64,000 nt of DNA from Casuarina equisetifolia (taxonomy: Eukaryota; Streptophyta; Magnoliopsida; Fagales; Casuarinaceae): the NCBI GenBank assembly GCA_028551475.1, contig CM052354.1, positions 10,127,172 to 10,191,171 of the forward strand, in the 5' to 3' direction. The translations under genes and the position numbers were made by a program. Below, one piece after another: positions 11,760-23,403 of the stretch (its first letter is position 1; every line of letters starts with the position of its first letter). The notes beneath the pieces are model-generated. The model was not told the DNA's origin. It saw only the letters and a program-made list of their open reading frames with translations, and ran no database searches.

Positions 11760-12238
11760 TGTCTTGTTTACCACTTTCATTTATTTGGAATTAGAATAGG
11801 TGACAAGGGCAATAGTGTAACCTTTTCCTTAGGTTTATTTTTAGGGTTTTGTGCACCCTATAAACAAAGGCAACATGAACTTGGCTTGGTGGCTTAGAAG
11901 GACACTAAGAAGCCTTATGACTCAAAGCTTGTATGGCTTAGTATGGCTTGGCAGCTTAATGTGTGAGGGGATGATGCAAGAGATTTGCATAGCCCTTAAA
12001 TTGCAAAGAAACCTAACACTAGAGTTATGCAAGTGGCCAAGGGCCTAATAGAGAGAGCAACCAAATCAAGAGAGTGAAAGATAATACTTGTACTCTTGAT
12101 GAGTTTCTTAATAGAAAAGGAAAAGGGGCTAATAAATCTACTAATGATAGTGGGTGTAGGCAAGCTTTGGCTAAATCACTCTAAATATGTATCTTGTGTG
12201 CCGTTATAGCTTGGATTCTAGCTCAAGGAACTCAAACA
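11760..12238 (+). repeat. Left LTR of the non-coding element
   Basis: Starts TG and ends CA. It shares with the right copy the segments 'ataggtgacaagggcaat', 'ccttaggtttatttttagg', 'agagtgaaagataatacttg' and 'tcttgtgtgcc'. Confidence 0.6.
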
Positions 12239-12240
12239 AG

Positions 12241-12253
12241 TGGTATTGGAGCC
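12241..12253 (+). other. Primer binding site-like sequence
   Basis: TGGTATTGGAGCC lies two bases after the left LTR and resembles the initiator-Met primer site TGGTATCAGAGCC. A close copy (TGATATTGGAGCC) also follows the right LTR, which is unexpected for a simple single element. Confidence 0.55.
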
Positions 12254-14715
12254 AAGGTTCATTAGTTTGGAGCTAGAAGCAATGCATGGTGAAGTTTAAG
12301 TTTTGGGTTTTAAAGCTTGGAAGTTTGAACAATTGATTTTGAGCTAGATCGAGCTATATCAATGCTTTTGAAGAGGTAAACGACTTCTCTTTGATATTTC
12401 TAATGAAGATTTGAATTTGGAATCAAAGTTTTTTGAGTGGATTTTGTATGGCTTGGAGAAAACCTGGTTTCAAAACCATTTTAGCTCATAAATAGCAAAG
12501 GAAGGTGTTTTTGGAGAAAATGAACTCAAATTGGAATTAGGGCTCTTTGATCTATAATTCCAAAGTTTCTAGTAAAAATGGTCACCAAAAAGTCACTAGG
12601 TAGCCAAACCTAGGTAAGAAGTAGGTGAGTTGGATGCGAATCCAAGCATAGGCAATCTAAGTTTGGATCAGGTGCATTGTTACACATGCAAACAAAATTG
12701 GGTAAGGCAAGTTAGATCCAAGTATAGATTGGTGAAATGGACCAAGTTAGTAGGATTTTAGTTATAGGCCAAGTTAACCCAAGATTGAACAAGCCTTACG
12801 TTGGGCTAGATTAAGCCCATGGAAAAAAAGGCCAAGCCCACTAGAGACAAGCTTTGGAAATGGGTTATGAATTCAGTCAAGTATAGGCCTAAGTCCATTG
12901 AGTTAGGCCAAAGAATCAAGTTAAGCTATTGAGTTAGGCTAGGTTTGACCTGAACTCTTAAATCTGTTAGATTATGGACAAATGGCTGAGAGAAGATTTT
13001 AGTGGATTTGTGCTGATAGATGGTGTCTAGGAGCGAGAAAAGACTTCTAGGATGATTTATGGTTGATTACAATGATAATCATGGAATAATCATGGTCATT
13101 GGTGGTGATGTGTGGCCGGAAATGCCAAGTTAGGTTGTAAATGTCACAGATGGCCATGAAAATCTAGCAACTAGCTGCAGATCAGAGAAACCAAGGTATC
13201 AAAATGATGCACCAATCGAGGAGGGACCAGTTGGCAATGAAAATCAGCCATAAAAGAGATGGAGAATAGTGGAATGATAATTAGGTTATGAGATGGGTCA
13301 ACCCACAAGACTATTGCCGGGCGTATGAGATACACACACACAGTGGACTACGCAAGGTGCGTGATGTACACATACATAGGGTGCGTAGAGCCCACACATG
13401 GATAAATGTCATAGTGTGTGAATCACACGTGCTGGCGAAAACATTTCTAGGTATTTTTTAGCTAGTTTAGATAGAATTTTGAGTAGTGTTTAATGGTATG
13501 ATTGAATTGTGATTCTCAGGTTAAGAGAGGTTCAAAAATGTAATTTTTTGGAGAACCCATGTCTAAATGTGGCAAAAGGTAATTGTTTGATATGCCACCT
13601 TAGATGATAAAGATGGAGTTTAGTGCATGGTGTTGCTTGATGCCTTTGTCTTAATTTTTCAATGCTAATAACGGCCACAAGATAAGAATGTCTTTGCAAG
13701 TTTATAAGTGAGCTTCTTTGGATTAAATTTTTTTGGTTAATTATATACTCTGCTAGATATATGAGATCTACTAGTCATGTGTTTGGTCAGGGGATGACTC
13801 TAAAGGTGAAAGTCAATTTTTAAAGGGTTAGGGACTATGCTTATGAATAGGGATGCAAAATGTGCTCTTCATCTATTGCCTTAAGTGTTGTCTTTTGATA
13901 ATGGTAAAGGGGATACAATTTGTTCATTCTTTGGTTGTTTAGGATTTTATTATTTAGGGGTATAGCCAAGGTATAGGGATCAAAGGTAGAGACTAATAGG
14001 ATTTGAGGGGGGAGAGCGCTTTTCATCTGGTGCTTCTAATACATTTAGCGTATAATGGTGGGTTAGAAGAGACAAAGTTGTGAGATACTAGGGGCAAGAG
14101 GTAGAAAAAGAAAAATCTCAAGTAGTGATCTTACATTGTTGAGATTGGGAGATACCAAGATATTGAGGAATCACTAACAAGCTCAAGATTAGAGTCAATT
14201 CTTAGAGAATGTTTGATCATTTCTAAGAGGTAAGATTGTACTATATGGAGGAGGTAGAAATGATTTTTCTCTAGTTTGGATTCCAAATGATTGGATTGGC
14301 TAGTTGACCTTGGTAAAGAGAGCGTTTTAACTTAATTTGAGTGAGACTCAAGGGATTCAGGGTGTGCTAGTCCCTAAGGCTTATATGAGGTTGGATATTA
14401 CCTCTAAAGCATACATGAGTAGCAAATAGATACAATTAGATTGTAATTTCTTTGTAATGAGATATAGACATGGACTTGGCAATAACCCTAAGTTGTTTTA
14501 TAGTTGGTTTATTAACTAGATTAGTTGCATGAGTTATAATCAGAGTGGTGTTATCCACAAGAGTTTGGAGATAGTTGTGATTATGGGGGTCATGTAGTTC
14601 ATGGGACTACGAAGATTCCTAGTAGAGTTAGAATTGACTACTCATTTGCTGGAAGACTTATTGAAAAGTTTTGTATGCAATTAATTACCTATTGTGCAAG
14701 TTGTTGCATTAATAG

Positions 14716-15185
14716 TGTCTTGTTCACTCCATTAATGTATTTAGAATTATAATAGGTGACAAGGGCAATATTGTAACCTTCTCCTTAGGTTTATTTTTAG
14801 GATTTTGTGTACCTTATAAAGAAAGGCAACATGAAATTGGCTTGGCAACTCAAAAGGAGGTTGAGAAGCCTTACAACTCAAAGCCTTATATGGCTTAGCG
14901 TGGCTTGGTGGCTTAATGCATGAAGGGATAGTGTTGGAGATTTGCAAAGAAAGGAAACACCAAAGTTATGTAAGTAGCAAAGAGTTCGATAAAGAGAATA
15001 ACTAGATCAAAAGAGTGAAAGATAATACTTGTACTCTCAATGATTTTCTTAATGCAAAAAAAAGGTTATAAATTTAACAGTGACAGTGGATGTATGCAAG
15101 CTTTAGTCGAACCACTCTAAACGTGTGTCTTGTGTGCCTTTATTGCTTGATTTATACGCCAATGAATGTGTGATGCAACCTAACA
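14716..15185 (+). repeat. Right LTR of the non-coding element
   Basis: Diverged direct repeat of 11760-12238. It is followed by a primer-site-like sequence at 15188-15200 instead of an obvious target duplication. This may be a second 5' LTR from a tandem or recombined arrangement. Confidence 0.55.
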
Positions 15186-15204
15186 AGTGATATTGGAGCC
15201 ACTT

Positions 15205-15446
15205 GGATCTCAAAAATTTTTAATATAGTATTAAAACCAAAATTAAGCATAGCACCTCTTTGTTTATGAGTAAATACTCCAACATGAAAAGTTTTCTCAC
15301 AAGAATTTTTTTTCATTATTATATGTAATTATAATTTTGCACTTTATTTGGGTTTGATTTATGATGCAACTATGGAAGTTATCTTAATTTGTTATGTTCT
15401 ATGAACTTCAGCAAGGATAAATTCATGACCATTGCTAGATCAACCC
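15205..15446 (+). repeat. Receptor-kinase module, copy A, outer upstream part
   Basis: Matches 31010-31270 (copy B) and 58495-58750 (copy C), for example 'attaagcatagcacctc', 'catgagtaaa', 'tatatgtaattataat' and 'gggtttgatttatgatgcaa'. The match breaks at about 15447, where copy A carries extra sequence. Confidence 0.75.
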
Positions 15447-16855
15447 ACTATAATTGCTTAAATCCTTCTCTTGCTTTTAATTTTGCATCTTTTGTTGCTT
15501 TATATGGTGAAGCTTATCATCAAGGATTCAAAAGTTTTAGTTTCACTAAAGAGATTGGTGTTTCAAAAGAGGTATAAGAAACAAACTTATGCCATGACTA
15601 TAGGATATGAAGGGATTGAAAAGTGAAAGTGTCTGTTGCTATAGTTCTATGGGTGGAAGCAAATGGAAACAACAAAGGAGCACCAATTTGTCGTGATACC
15701 TACATTTTCTTCGTATGTTTATTAATTTGTTTGAGAATTGGCTAAAATTTAGTGCTAGTATTATATGTCTAAATACTCAATGATATAGTGGAAATGAAGA
15801 AAACAAATACTTAAGAGCAATTTTAGAACCAAAAAAATAAAAGAACTTGGGGACATTGTTCTTAACAAGAATGAGTACTCTTAAGGCTTTGACTATCCAA
15901 CTTGATGTCCTTATACTAGAGTATATTGCTTGTGGAGTGCTCTTCCTTGAAAAAAAAAACATAAATTTCTAACAAATGTTAGATGTTGCTTCAACCTTCC
16001 CCACTTGTAAAATTTTTTCTTGAATTTGGCTATGGATTACATGGCTTTCAAGGTGATATTCGAATAAATATGCAATACTATGTAAGAAAGGGAGAATATG
16101 GAAAGAAAGCCTTCCAGTGAGCAAAATGTATTTTGTATTGCTGTCTATTATGTACGATGTTTGTTCTATATTTATAGACTACAAAATTGTTCTAATCATG
16201 GAAAGGAAAATATGGACAATAAATACAAGGATATGCACCTAAGTATCAGACTTAATAAGGTAACAATGTTGGTGAATCCTTGACATATTAACAACTAAAT
16301 GTAGAAGAAATGGGTCATCTCATTTGGAAGCTCAATCACATTGGCATTATCATTTATATTAAATACTCAATCTCACACTAGAAAGAAGAGTACCTGTGAA
16401 GTGCATAATAAGCCTTGAACACCCACTCTCTAATGAGATTTTTTGGGAAAGAGGTAGACATAGACCTTCAAGATGGTATCAAAACTTGGCCTTTTTTTTT
16501 GCGTGTCCTAACTCAAATCTCAAAGTTGGGCTAGTCTATCGTTGGAAAAATAGGACTAAACTCAAACTACGAGGATAATACACATTCCCATACATTTTTT
16601 TTAAATAAAAAAAACCCCTATGAAGTGTCTTATAAGTCTTGAACACCTCTTTCTCCTTTGAGACTTTTTCAAGGAAAGGTGGACTTATAACTTCAAAAAC
16701 TTATTTTGCCACTCTATAATAATGAGACTATCCTTCTTGCCTGAAACCCTCTATAAAACCAATAGCAAGCCTGTTTTTGGTGTATGAATACACATAATTT
16801 TATCTCTTAGTCATTCTCAATATTTCCTGATTTCTCAAGTGTTCAGTAACACTTT
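15447..16855. mobile_element. 1.4 kb insertion present only in module copy A
   Basis: Copies B and C run straight from the block ending at 31270/58750 to the block starting near 31290/58770, while copy A has about 1.4 kb between them. No long frame, LTR or clear terminal repeat was found. Within it, two similar ~200 bp stretches (around 16395 and 16620) share 'gaagtg..ataag.cttgaacac.c'. Its nature is unknown; a non-autonomous transposon is one option. Confidence 0.4.
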
Positions 16856-17137
16856 ACCTTTTTGTTGGCCTAACTAATTCAGTTGTTCTAATAATATAAG
16901 GATAAAAGTCTTACATTGAAAAAATACAATATAAATATAATCCTTAAGTGTAGAAATATTTTACTAATTCATGAACTAATTTTTGTATTCAACTTTAGGT
17001 TTTATAATATAATATTATAGCCCATGTTGATCTATTTTAAACCTCATTAGACTTTGAGTTCTTTAACTATGCTCGGCGTGCAAAAGATAATTTATAGGCC
17101 TCAAGTGTGCTCATGTATGCGCGGTGTCTGAAAAAAA
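16856..17137 (+). repeat. Receptor-kinase module, copy A, block left of the Gypsy insertion
   Basis: Matches 31290-31585 and 58770-59075, including the AT-rich block 'ttataatataatattatagc' and 'ttgtattcaactttaggttt'. It ends in the A-rich tract where the Gypsy element inserted; the module resumes at 22979. Confidence 0.75.
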
Positions 17138-17570
17138 TGTCACAGGCCCATTTCACGTAGCCTTTTTATATAAGTTTATTGTCTTTTTGTTAGGCTAAGA
17201 GCTCCTACATGGGCCTAGATATGTGTTGCTGCCATGTGTAAGTTGTAAGTAAGAAGGGCAGAACGGTAACTGCTCTTAGACTTGTAAATTGAGGGAGAAC
17301 TGGCGAAAAAAAACCCTAGACTGTTATGTTATGAAAGTGGTAAGCTTTGACTGTGAGAGAGGTGCTGTTTCCCTTTGATGCAGGTGTGCTGTGTCCACTC
17401 TGATGCAGGTTGGGTTGTTCTTGTGAGTGTGAATGTTTGTGGTTTGGTGTTAGTTGTGTTGTGTGCAAACATAGCTAGGAAAAAGAAAAGAGGCAAGCCA
17501 GACAGAGGTGCAGATCGTCCGTTACAGGTGAAGAAGCCGAATCTTAGGAGGGCTGTTTTGGACAGCGACA
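17138..17570 (+). repeat. 5' LTR of the Gypsy element
   Basis: 433 bp, starting TGTCACAGGCCC and ending GGACAGCGACA. An AT-rich 'tttttatataag' near 17161 is a candidate TATA box for the element transcript. Confidence 0.95.
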
Positions 17571-17571
17571 A

Positions 17572-17586
17572 CTTGGTACCGGAGCC
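17572..17586 (+). other. Gypsy primer binding site
   Basis: TTGGTACCGGAGCC lies just after the LTR, in the position and general pattern of plant Met-tRNA primer sites (TTGGTATCAGAGCC), with two changes in the middle. Confidence 0.7.
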
Positions 17587-17602
17587 AACTTCTGAACCTG
17601 AG

Positions 17603-20600
17603 ATGGCTGACCCAATGTGGGTTAAAATCCATGCAGAACTGGATCGAAGGCAGGCTGAGGCAGATCGGAAGAGAGATGAACTGGAAAAGCGTCTGCACAC
17701 CCAAATGGGACGAAATCAGGAGTCAACGACCAAGGAGATGCGGGAGATGCGGGACTCCATCGAAAAACTCGTTCTGATTTCCACTAGGCAGCAACCTTCA
17801 GTGAGTACTTCCAAACCAAAAACTAGTAGTTTTTCCTATGAACTGAAAAATAAAGAAGTCAAAATAGAAGAAGTGGAGGAGGAAAGTGAGAAAGAATACC
17901 ATGGGGGATACCGTGAGCATGAAAGGAAGGAAGAAGAAAGAAAAAAAATGGAAGAGGAAGAGGAGAAGTACGAAAGGTATCAAGAGAGAGAAAAAAAAAG
18001 GAAGATGATGAAGTCTTTAGAGGGTACTGTGATAGAGGGAGAAGGGAAGAAGAGAATGAAAGAGAATTGTACATGGGTTATCGTGACAAAAATAGGTATG
18101 ATGATAGAGAGAGAAGAGAAGAAGAGAATGAAAGAGAAGTATACAGGGGTTTTTGTGACAGAAATAGGTATAATGATAGAGAGAGAAGAGAAGAAGAGAA
18201 TGAAAGAGAATTGTATAGGGGTTTTCGTGACAGAAATAGGTATGATCACAGAGATAGAAGAGAAGAAGAGAATGAAAGAGAGGGACACAGGGGTTATTGT
18301 GACGGAGATAGGAATGGAGGTTATGGGGGGTTAGAGAAACCAAACAATCCAAGGTTTGAATTTCTGAAATTTGCTGGTGGGAAAGACCCTGCAGGATGGA
18401 TAAATAGGGCAAATCAATTCTTTAGATTCAATAATACTAGAGAAAGGGATAAAGTTTCTATTGCTGCGTGGCATTTAGAAGATGAAGCCCAAATGTGTGT
18501 AGAATGGCTTTATAAAAGGGCAGGGAATCGACCAGTGTCTTGGCCTATCCTTACTGATGCGCTGAATCGCAGATATGGACCATCTGCTTATAGAAATAGC
18601 TTATTGGACCTTATCAAATTACAGCAAATGGGCACTTTGGAGGAATATGAGTTGAATTTTATGCAACTTCTCTTACGAGTAGATTATTTGAATGAGGAGC
18701 AAGAAGTTATCTTTTTCTTAGCTGGATTAAAGGAAAACTTGATGAAGGAAGTGTTATCTAGGAAGCCCATAGACTTGCATGATGCTATTGGGTTGGCTTA
18801 TTTGTGGGAAGATACAAGTACCCTTCATAAGAAGGAGAGAAATTTACCGTCTAAGACAGTTAATCAATCAAGTAATAGTTGGAAGAAAGGATCTGGACTC
18901 TTAAAGACTCCTAAGAAGTTAACCCCAAAAGAAATTCAAGAAAGAAGACTTAAAGGACTTTGTTTCAATTGTGATGAATTATTTACCCCTGGCCACCATT
19001 GTAAAGGCAAACTATTTGTGATGGTGGCTGAAGAGATAGAGGAGGAGCAAGATGATGATTATGAGGATAGTGCAGTGCTAAAGTCAGTGGAGGAGGAACA
19101 AATAGTGGAGGATCAAGTTCCCACAATTTCGTGCAAGGCCATGAAGGGTGACACAACATCACATACAATAAGAGTATGGGGCGCCTTTGAGGATGAGTCT
19201 AATATGGTATGTATCCTATTGGACTCCAGAAGCACCCATAACTTCTTAAGCACTAGATTAGCTAGAAAATGGGGCCTAAAGACAAATGGAGGAAAAAACT
19301 TGGAAGTGGAAGTAGCTAGTGGAGATAAGCTAAGGAGTGAAGGGTTGTGCAAGGGCGTGGAGGTAATCATACAAAAGATTAGGGTTAAGCTTGATTTTTA
19401 TTTGTTGCACATACCTGGATCGGAAGCGGTATTGGGGGCTCAATGGTTAAAAACCTTGGGTGACATTGTGTGGAATTTTGAGGAATTAAGAATGTCCTTT
19501 AATATGGGGCTGAAAAGGATAACATGGTGGGGGGTTAGAACTGGAAACAGCCAATTAGTTGATGAAGAACAAATTTGTAAAGAATTCAAGCACATAGGGA
19601 TAGGATTATTACTACAAATACATGTTGTACCTGAAGTAAAAACAGAGTTTTCCATGAGTAGTTCTAAAGTAGGTGAAACAGCTGATGGCAATCAATTTCA
19701 AAAGAAACTACAGCGAATTCTCCAGAAGTATGTAGGGCTATTTGAGGAGCCTAAAGGATTGCCCCCGCCTAGAGAGTGTAACCACAGAATTCCCTTGAAG
19801 GAGGGTAGTGAGCCCATTGCTTCTAGGCCTTACCGGTACCCCTACTACCAGAAAAGTGAGTTGGAAAAAATGGTAAGTCAGCTGTTAGCGTCGGGAGCAG
19901 TGAGACCAAGCACCAGCCCATATTCTTCGCCTGTATTATTGGTCAGGAAGCAAGATAAGTCATGGAGGTTATGTGTGGACTATAGGGCGTTGAACAAACA
20001 AACAATTAAGGATAGGTTCCCAATACCTACGGTGGAAGAGCTCTTAGATGAGTTACATGGGGCATGGTTTTTCACTAAACTTGACCTCAGATCTGGATAC
20101 CATCAAATTAGAATGAATCATGAAGATGTTTACAAGACAGCCTTTCAGACACACCATGGACATTACGAGTATCTAGTGATGCCTTTTGGGTTGTGCAATG
20201 CGCCTTCAACCTTCCAAGCTTTGATGAATGCAGTTTTTAGAGAGTTTTTGAGGAGGTTTGTCCTTGTTTTCTTTGATGATATTTTGATATATAGCAAGGA
20301 TTGGCAGGAACACTTGGAACATGTGGAGAAGGTTTTTGGACGGTTGCAAGAACATTTGTTATTTGTCAAGAAAAGTAAGTGTTCTTTCGGACAGAAGTAT
20401 GTAAGATATTTGGGACACGTGATTGGTTCAGAAGGAGTCTCTGTAGATGAGGAGAAAGTTCAGACCATGGTGAAGTGGGTAAAACCAACTCAAATTAGTG
20501 GGTTACGAGGCTTTTTGGGTTTAACGGGATATTATAGAAGGTTTATTGCAGAGTATGGGAGAATTGCAGCACCGTTGACTGCCCTACTAAAGAAAAATAA

Positions 20601-22533
20601 CTTCCAATGGAATCCGGCAGCAGAGGAGGCTTTTGAGGAATTAAAAAAGGCCATGGTATCAGCACCAGTGCTAGCACTCCCTAACTTCCAGCAAGAGTTT
20701 GTCTTGGAGTGTGATGCATCAGGGGCTGGAATAGGGGCAGTTTTATCTCAAGAAGGGCATCCGATAGCATTCTTCAGCCAAGCTTTAACTGGGAAGAATG
20801 CCCTCCTATCAACGTATGAAAAAGAATTAATGGCAGTGGTGGTGGCAGTAAACAGATGGAGGAATTATCTACTTGGGAGAAGGTTTATAGTGCGCACAGA
20901 CCAAAAAAGTTTGAAGCATTTATGGGATCAGAAGATCACCACACCAGCGCAGCAAAAGTGGTTAGTGAAACTAATGGGATTTGATTTTGTCATCGAGTAT
21001 AAGCCTGGGCGGGAAAACAAGGCAGCAGATGCCTTATCTCGCAAGGAAGAATTGAATAATGGTAGGGAACTAGAAGGGGACTTAAAGGCCATTTCAGCCC
21101 CCATTCCAATGTGGGTGAAACCAGTACAAGATGAGGTGAGAAGTGATCCAAAAATGCAAAAGATAGTGCACCAAATTCAAGCAGGAACTAAAAAAGGACC
21201 CTGGCAATATAGAAATGGAGTGATTTTCTATAAGGATCGAATGTACTTAAGCCCTAGCTCAACCCTTTCTCGACCATTAGTGGAAGAGATGCATACTGCC
21301 ACCCACGAAGGGGTTCATAAAACATTGCAAAGGGTCAAGGTTTCCTTTTTCTGGCGTCACATGAAGAAAACAGTGCAAGAAGTGGTGCAGGAATGTCAAA
21401 TTTGCCAACAAAATAAGTGCTTAAACACGCTGCCAGCAGGTTTAATGCAGCCCTTACCTATCCCACATGAGGTATGGTAAGAACTTTCCATGGATTTTAT
21501 AGAAGGGTTGCCTAGCTCTAAGGGAAAAACTTGCATTTTTGTGGTTGTTGATCGTCTATCTAAAATGGCTCATTTTGTACCCCTTAGCCATCCTTACACT
21601 GCAGCTACTGTAGCAGAGACATTTTTTCAGAATATCTATAAATTGTATGGAATGCCAAAAAGGATTGTGTCTGATAGAGATAAGGTTTTCACCAGCCTTT
21701 TCTGGCAAGAGTTGTTTAACTTGCAAGGGACTAAGCTGAATTACTCCACAGCATACCACCCTCAGTCGGATGGACAAACAGAGGCGGTAAATAGGGTGTT
21801 GGAAATGTATTTAAGATGTTTCACAGGTGATCAACCTAAGAATTGGATGAAGTGGCTTCCTTGGGCTGAGTTTTGTTATAACACCAGCGTACATGGGTCT
21901 TCGGGGAAAAGTCCTTTTGAGGTTGTATATGGCCGAGCCCCCCCTAACCTTCTGGATTACATTCCAGGGGCAACCACAGTGGAGGCTGTTGAAAGAGAGC
22001 TCATGGGGAGGGATCATGTGATGAAAATGTTAAGGGAAAGACTACTTGATTCCCAGAATAGGATCAAAAAGGTCTATGATCAGGGTAGAACAGATCGGGA
22101 ATTCCAAATAGGCGATATGGTGTTTTTAAGATTGCAACCCTACCGGCAACTTTCAGTGAGTATGAAACGCACTCACAAATTGTCCCCTCGTTATTATGGG
22201 CCCTTTGAAGTACTAGAAAGGGTTGGGACCTTAGCTTACAAGTTGAAACTACCGGAAGGATCAAGAATTCACCCAGTATTCCATGTCTCGGCGTTGAAGA
22301 AGTACCTTGGAAAACATATGGAGGTGCAATCTGACTTGCCTACCTTTGTAGAGGCCGAAGGGGTTGTCTTGGCCCAGCCCCAAGCGGTGATTGAGACAAG
22401 GACTAGGAAAAACAATTTGGAGGTGCTGGTAGTTTGGAAAGGAGCTGCAATAGCTGATGCCACTTGGGAACCATTGGAGCAATTTCACTTGAGGTACCCT
22501 TACTTTGATCTTGGGGACAAGATCCCTCTTTGA
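17603..22533 (+). pseudogene. Gypsy gag-pol with chromodomain (one frameshift, one stop)
   Basis: Polyprotein for capsid, protease, reverse transcriptase, RNase H and integrase. The start ATG at 17603 begins MADPMWVKIHAEL. The frame shifts around the A9 run at 17991-17999 and continues in the frame open to 21480. Seen in order: retrotransposon Gag domain (~18350-18830), CCHC knuckle CFNCDELFTPGHHC (~18961-19003), protease with LLDSRSTHNF (~19219), RT with VFFDDILIYS (~20268), RNase H (LECDASGAGIGAVL, ~20704), integrase zinc motif (H..H..C..C, ~21290-21415), catalytic core with DRLSK and AYHPQSDGQTE (21490-21960), and a chromodomain (LVVWKGAAIADATWEPLE, ~22428). The stop at 21478-21480 lies just before the integrase core. 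The protease has DSR where DSG is expected. Confidence 0.93.
18034..18315 (+). repeat. 72 bp tandem repeat inside Gypsy gag
   Basis: Three full units and one partial unit of 72 bp encode a highly charged 24-residue repeat of the form RREEENERELYRGFRDRNRY. Because 72 is a multiple of three and the unit is purine-rich, several frames on both strands stay open across it. This explains the many overlapping frames here and why the frameshift just upstream is easily missed. Confidence 0.9.
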
Positions 22534-22545
22534 GGGGGAAGGAGT
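22532..22545 (+). other. Gypsy polypurine tract
   Basis: The purine run GAGGGGGAAGGAG directly precedes the 3' LTR and follows the stop of the polyprotein, as expected for the plus-strand DNA primer. Confidence 0.85.
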
Positions 22546-22978
22546 TGTCGCAGGCCCATTTCACGTAGCCTTTTTATATAAGTTTATTGTCTTTTTGTTA
22601 GGCTAAGAGCTCCTACATGGGCCTAGATATGTGTTGCTGCCATGTGTAAGTTGTAAGTAAGAAGGGCAGAACGGTAACTGCTCTTAGACTTGTAAATTGG
22701 GGGAGAACTGGCGGAAAAAAACCCTAGACTGTTATGTTATGAAAGTGGTAAGCTTTGACTGTGAGAGAGGTGCTGTTTCCCTTTGATGCAGGTGTGCTGT
22801 GTCCACTCTGATGCAGGTTGGGTTGTTCTTGTGAGTGTGAATGTTTGTGGTTTGGTGTTAGTTGTGTTGTGTGCAAACATAGCTAGGAAAAAGAAAAGAG
22901 GCAAGCCAGACAGAGGTGCAGATCGTCCGTTACAGGTGAAGAAGCCGAATCTTAGGAGGGCTGTTTTGGACAGCGACA
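22546..22978 (+). repeat. 3' LTR of the Gypsy element
   Basis: 433 bp, starting TGTCGCAGGCCC and ending GGACAGCGACA. Same length as the 5' LTR, with about three substitutions. Confidence 0.95.
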
Positions 22979-23403
22979 AAAAAGTCTAGAGAAACTTCTT
23001 GGAAATTAAAATCCTGCATTTTCGAAAAAGGTAGAATTCCAAGAATGGTTCATGATGAAACACCCAATAAGTAAATGAGCGTGCAGCACAAGCAAAACCA
23101 AGTCAAGCCAGATTCCATGCATCTCCCGTGAATAATTTGGCCACTTCTTTGTCATGTGCTGTTTTCTCGGTTTACGTTGACAGGAGTGGGATTCAAGAAC
23201 ATGAGTTGCTTAAACATCCCAGAGTCTTCACTAACTATTCAAGAGGGAAACTTCAAAAAGAGTACAAATTCTGGTGTAGACGAAGACTTAACCCAAGCCA
23301 TTCCCCGACGAAGACTTCAAGATGCACTGTTTCAACTGCACATGATAAGCAGCTTTACTGGTAAACTCGATCCCTTCTCTCTTTCTGTGTATCGTGCACC
23401 CTC
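22979..23403 (+). promoter_or_regulatory. Receptor-kinase module, copy A, region just upstream of the gene
   Basis: Continues the module after the Gypsy insertion and matches 31585-32015 and 59075-59487. It contains short frames kept in part between copies (for example SCAVFSVYVDRSGIQEHELL here, SCTVFLVYDDRRGIKVHELP at copy C), but these carry shifts. It could be a 5' leader or an unrecognised upstream exon. A reading 'tcccttctctctttctgtg' close to the ATG is shared by all three copies. Confidence 0.55.

Larger units (their letters stand above)
11760..15185 (+). mobile_element. Old LTR-bounded element without coding capacity
   Basis: Two direct repeats of about 470-480 bp (11760-12238 and 14716-15185) enclose about 2.5 kb. 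Each repeat starts TGTCTTGTT and ends ACA, as an LTR should, and each is preceded by AATA(A/G). The interior holds no frame with a gag or pol motif. The repeats differ at a large share of positions, so the element is old. This fits a non-autonomous large LTR derivative (LARD-like) or an autonomous element worn beyond recognition. Confidence 0.6.
17138..22978 (+). mobile_element. Young Ty3/Gypsy chromovirus-type retrotransposon
   Basis: A full-length element of 5841 bp with two 433 bp LTRs, TG...CA ends, and a 5 bp target duplication AAAAA at 17133-17137 and 22979-22983. The LTRs differ at about three positions (near 17142, 17291 and 17306 against their partners), under 1 per cent, so insertion was recent. 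It has a primer site, a purine tract and a single gag-pol unit with a C-terminal chromodomain. Two lesions, one frameshift and one stop, make this copy non-autonomous as read. It interrupts module copy A far upstream of the receptor gene; rejoining the flanks restores the order seen at 31585 and 59075. Confidence 0.96.

Noticed and set aside
17322..17350. A 'ctgttatgttatgaaagtggtaag' segment in the Gypsy LTR, like the primer-site context at 5050
   Set aside because: It lies inside both LTRs, not after them, and the tRNA match is poor. The real primer site follows the LTR at 17572.
18034..18315. Regular repeats that could be taken for a CRISPR-like array
   Set aside because: The units are head-to-tail with no unique spacers and lie inside a coding frame of a retroelement in a plant genome.
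17798..18412. Four long minus-strand frames opposite Gypsy gag
   Set aside because: They are products of the purine-rich 72 bp repeat. Their proteins are Phe/Ser/Ile-rich, with no motif, while the plus strand has a clear Gag.
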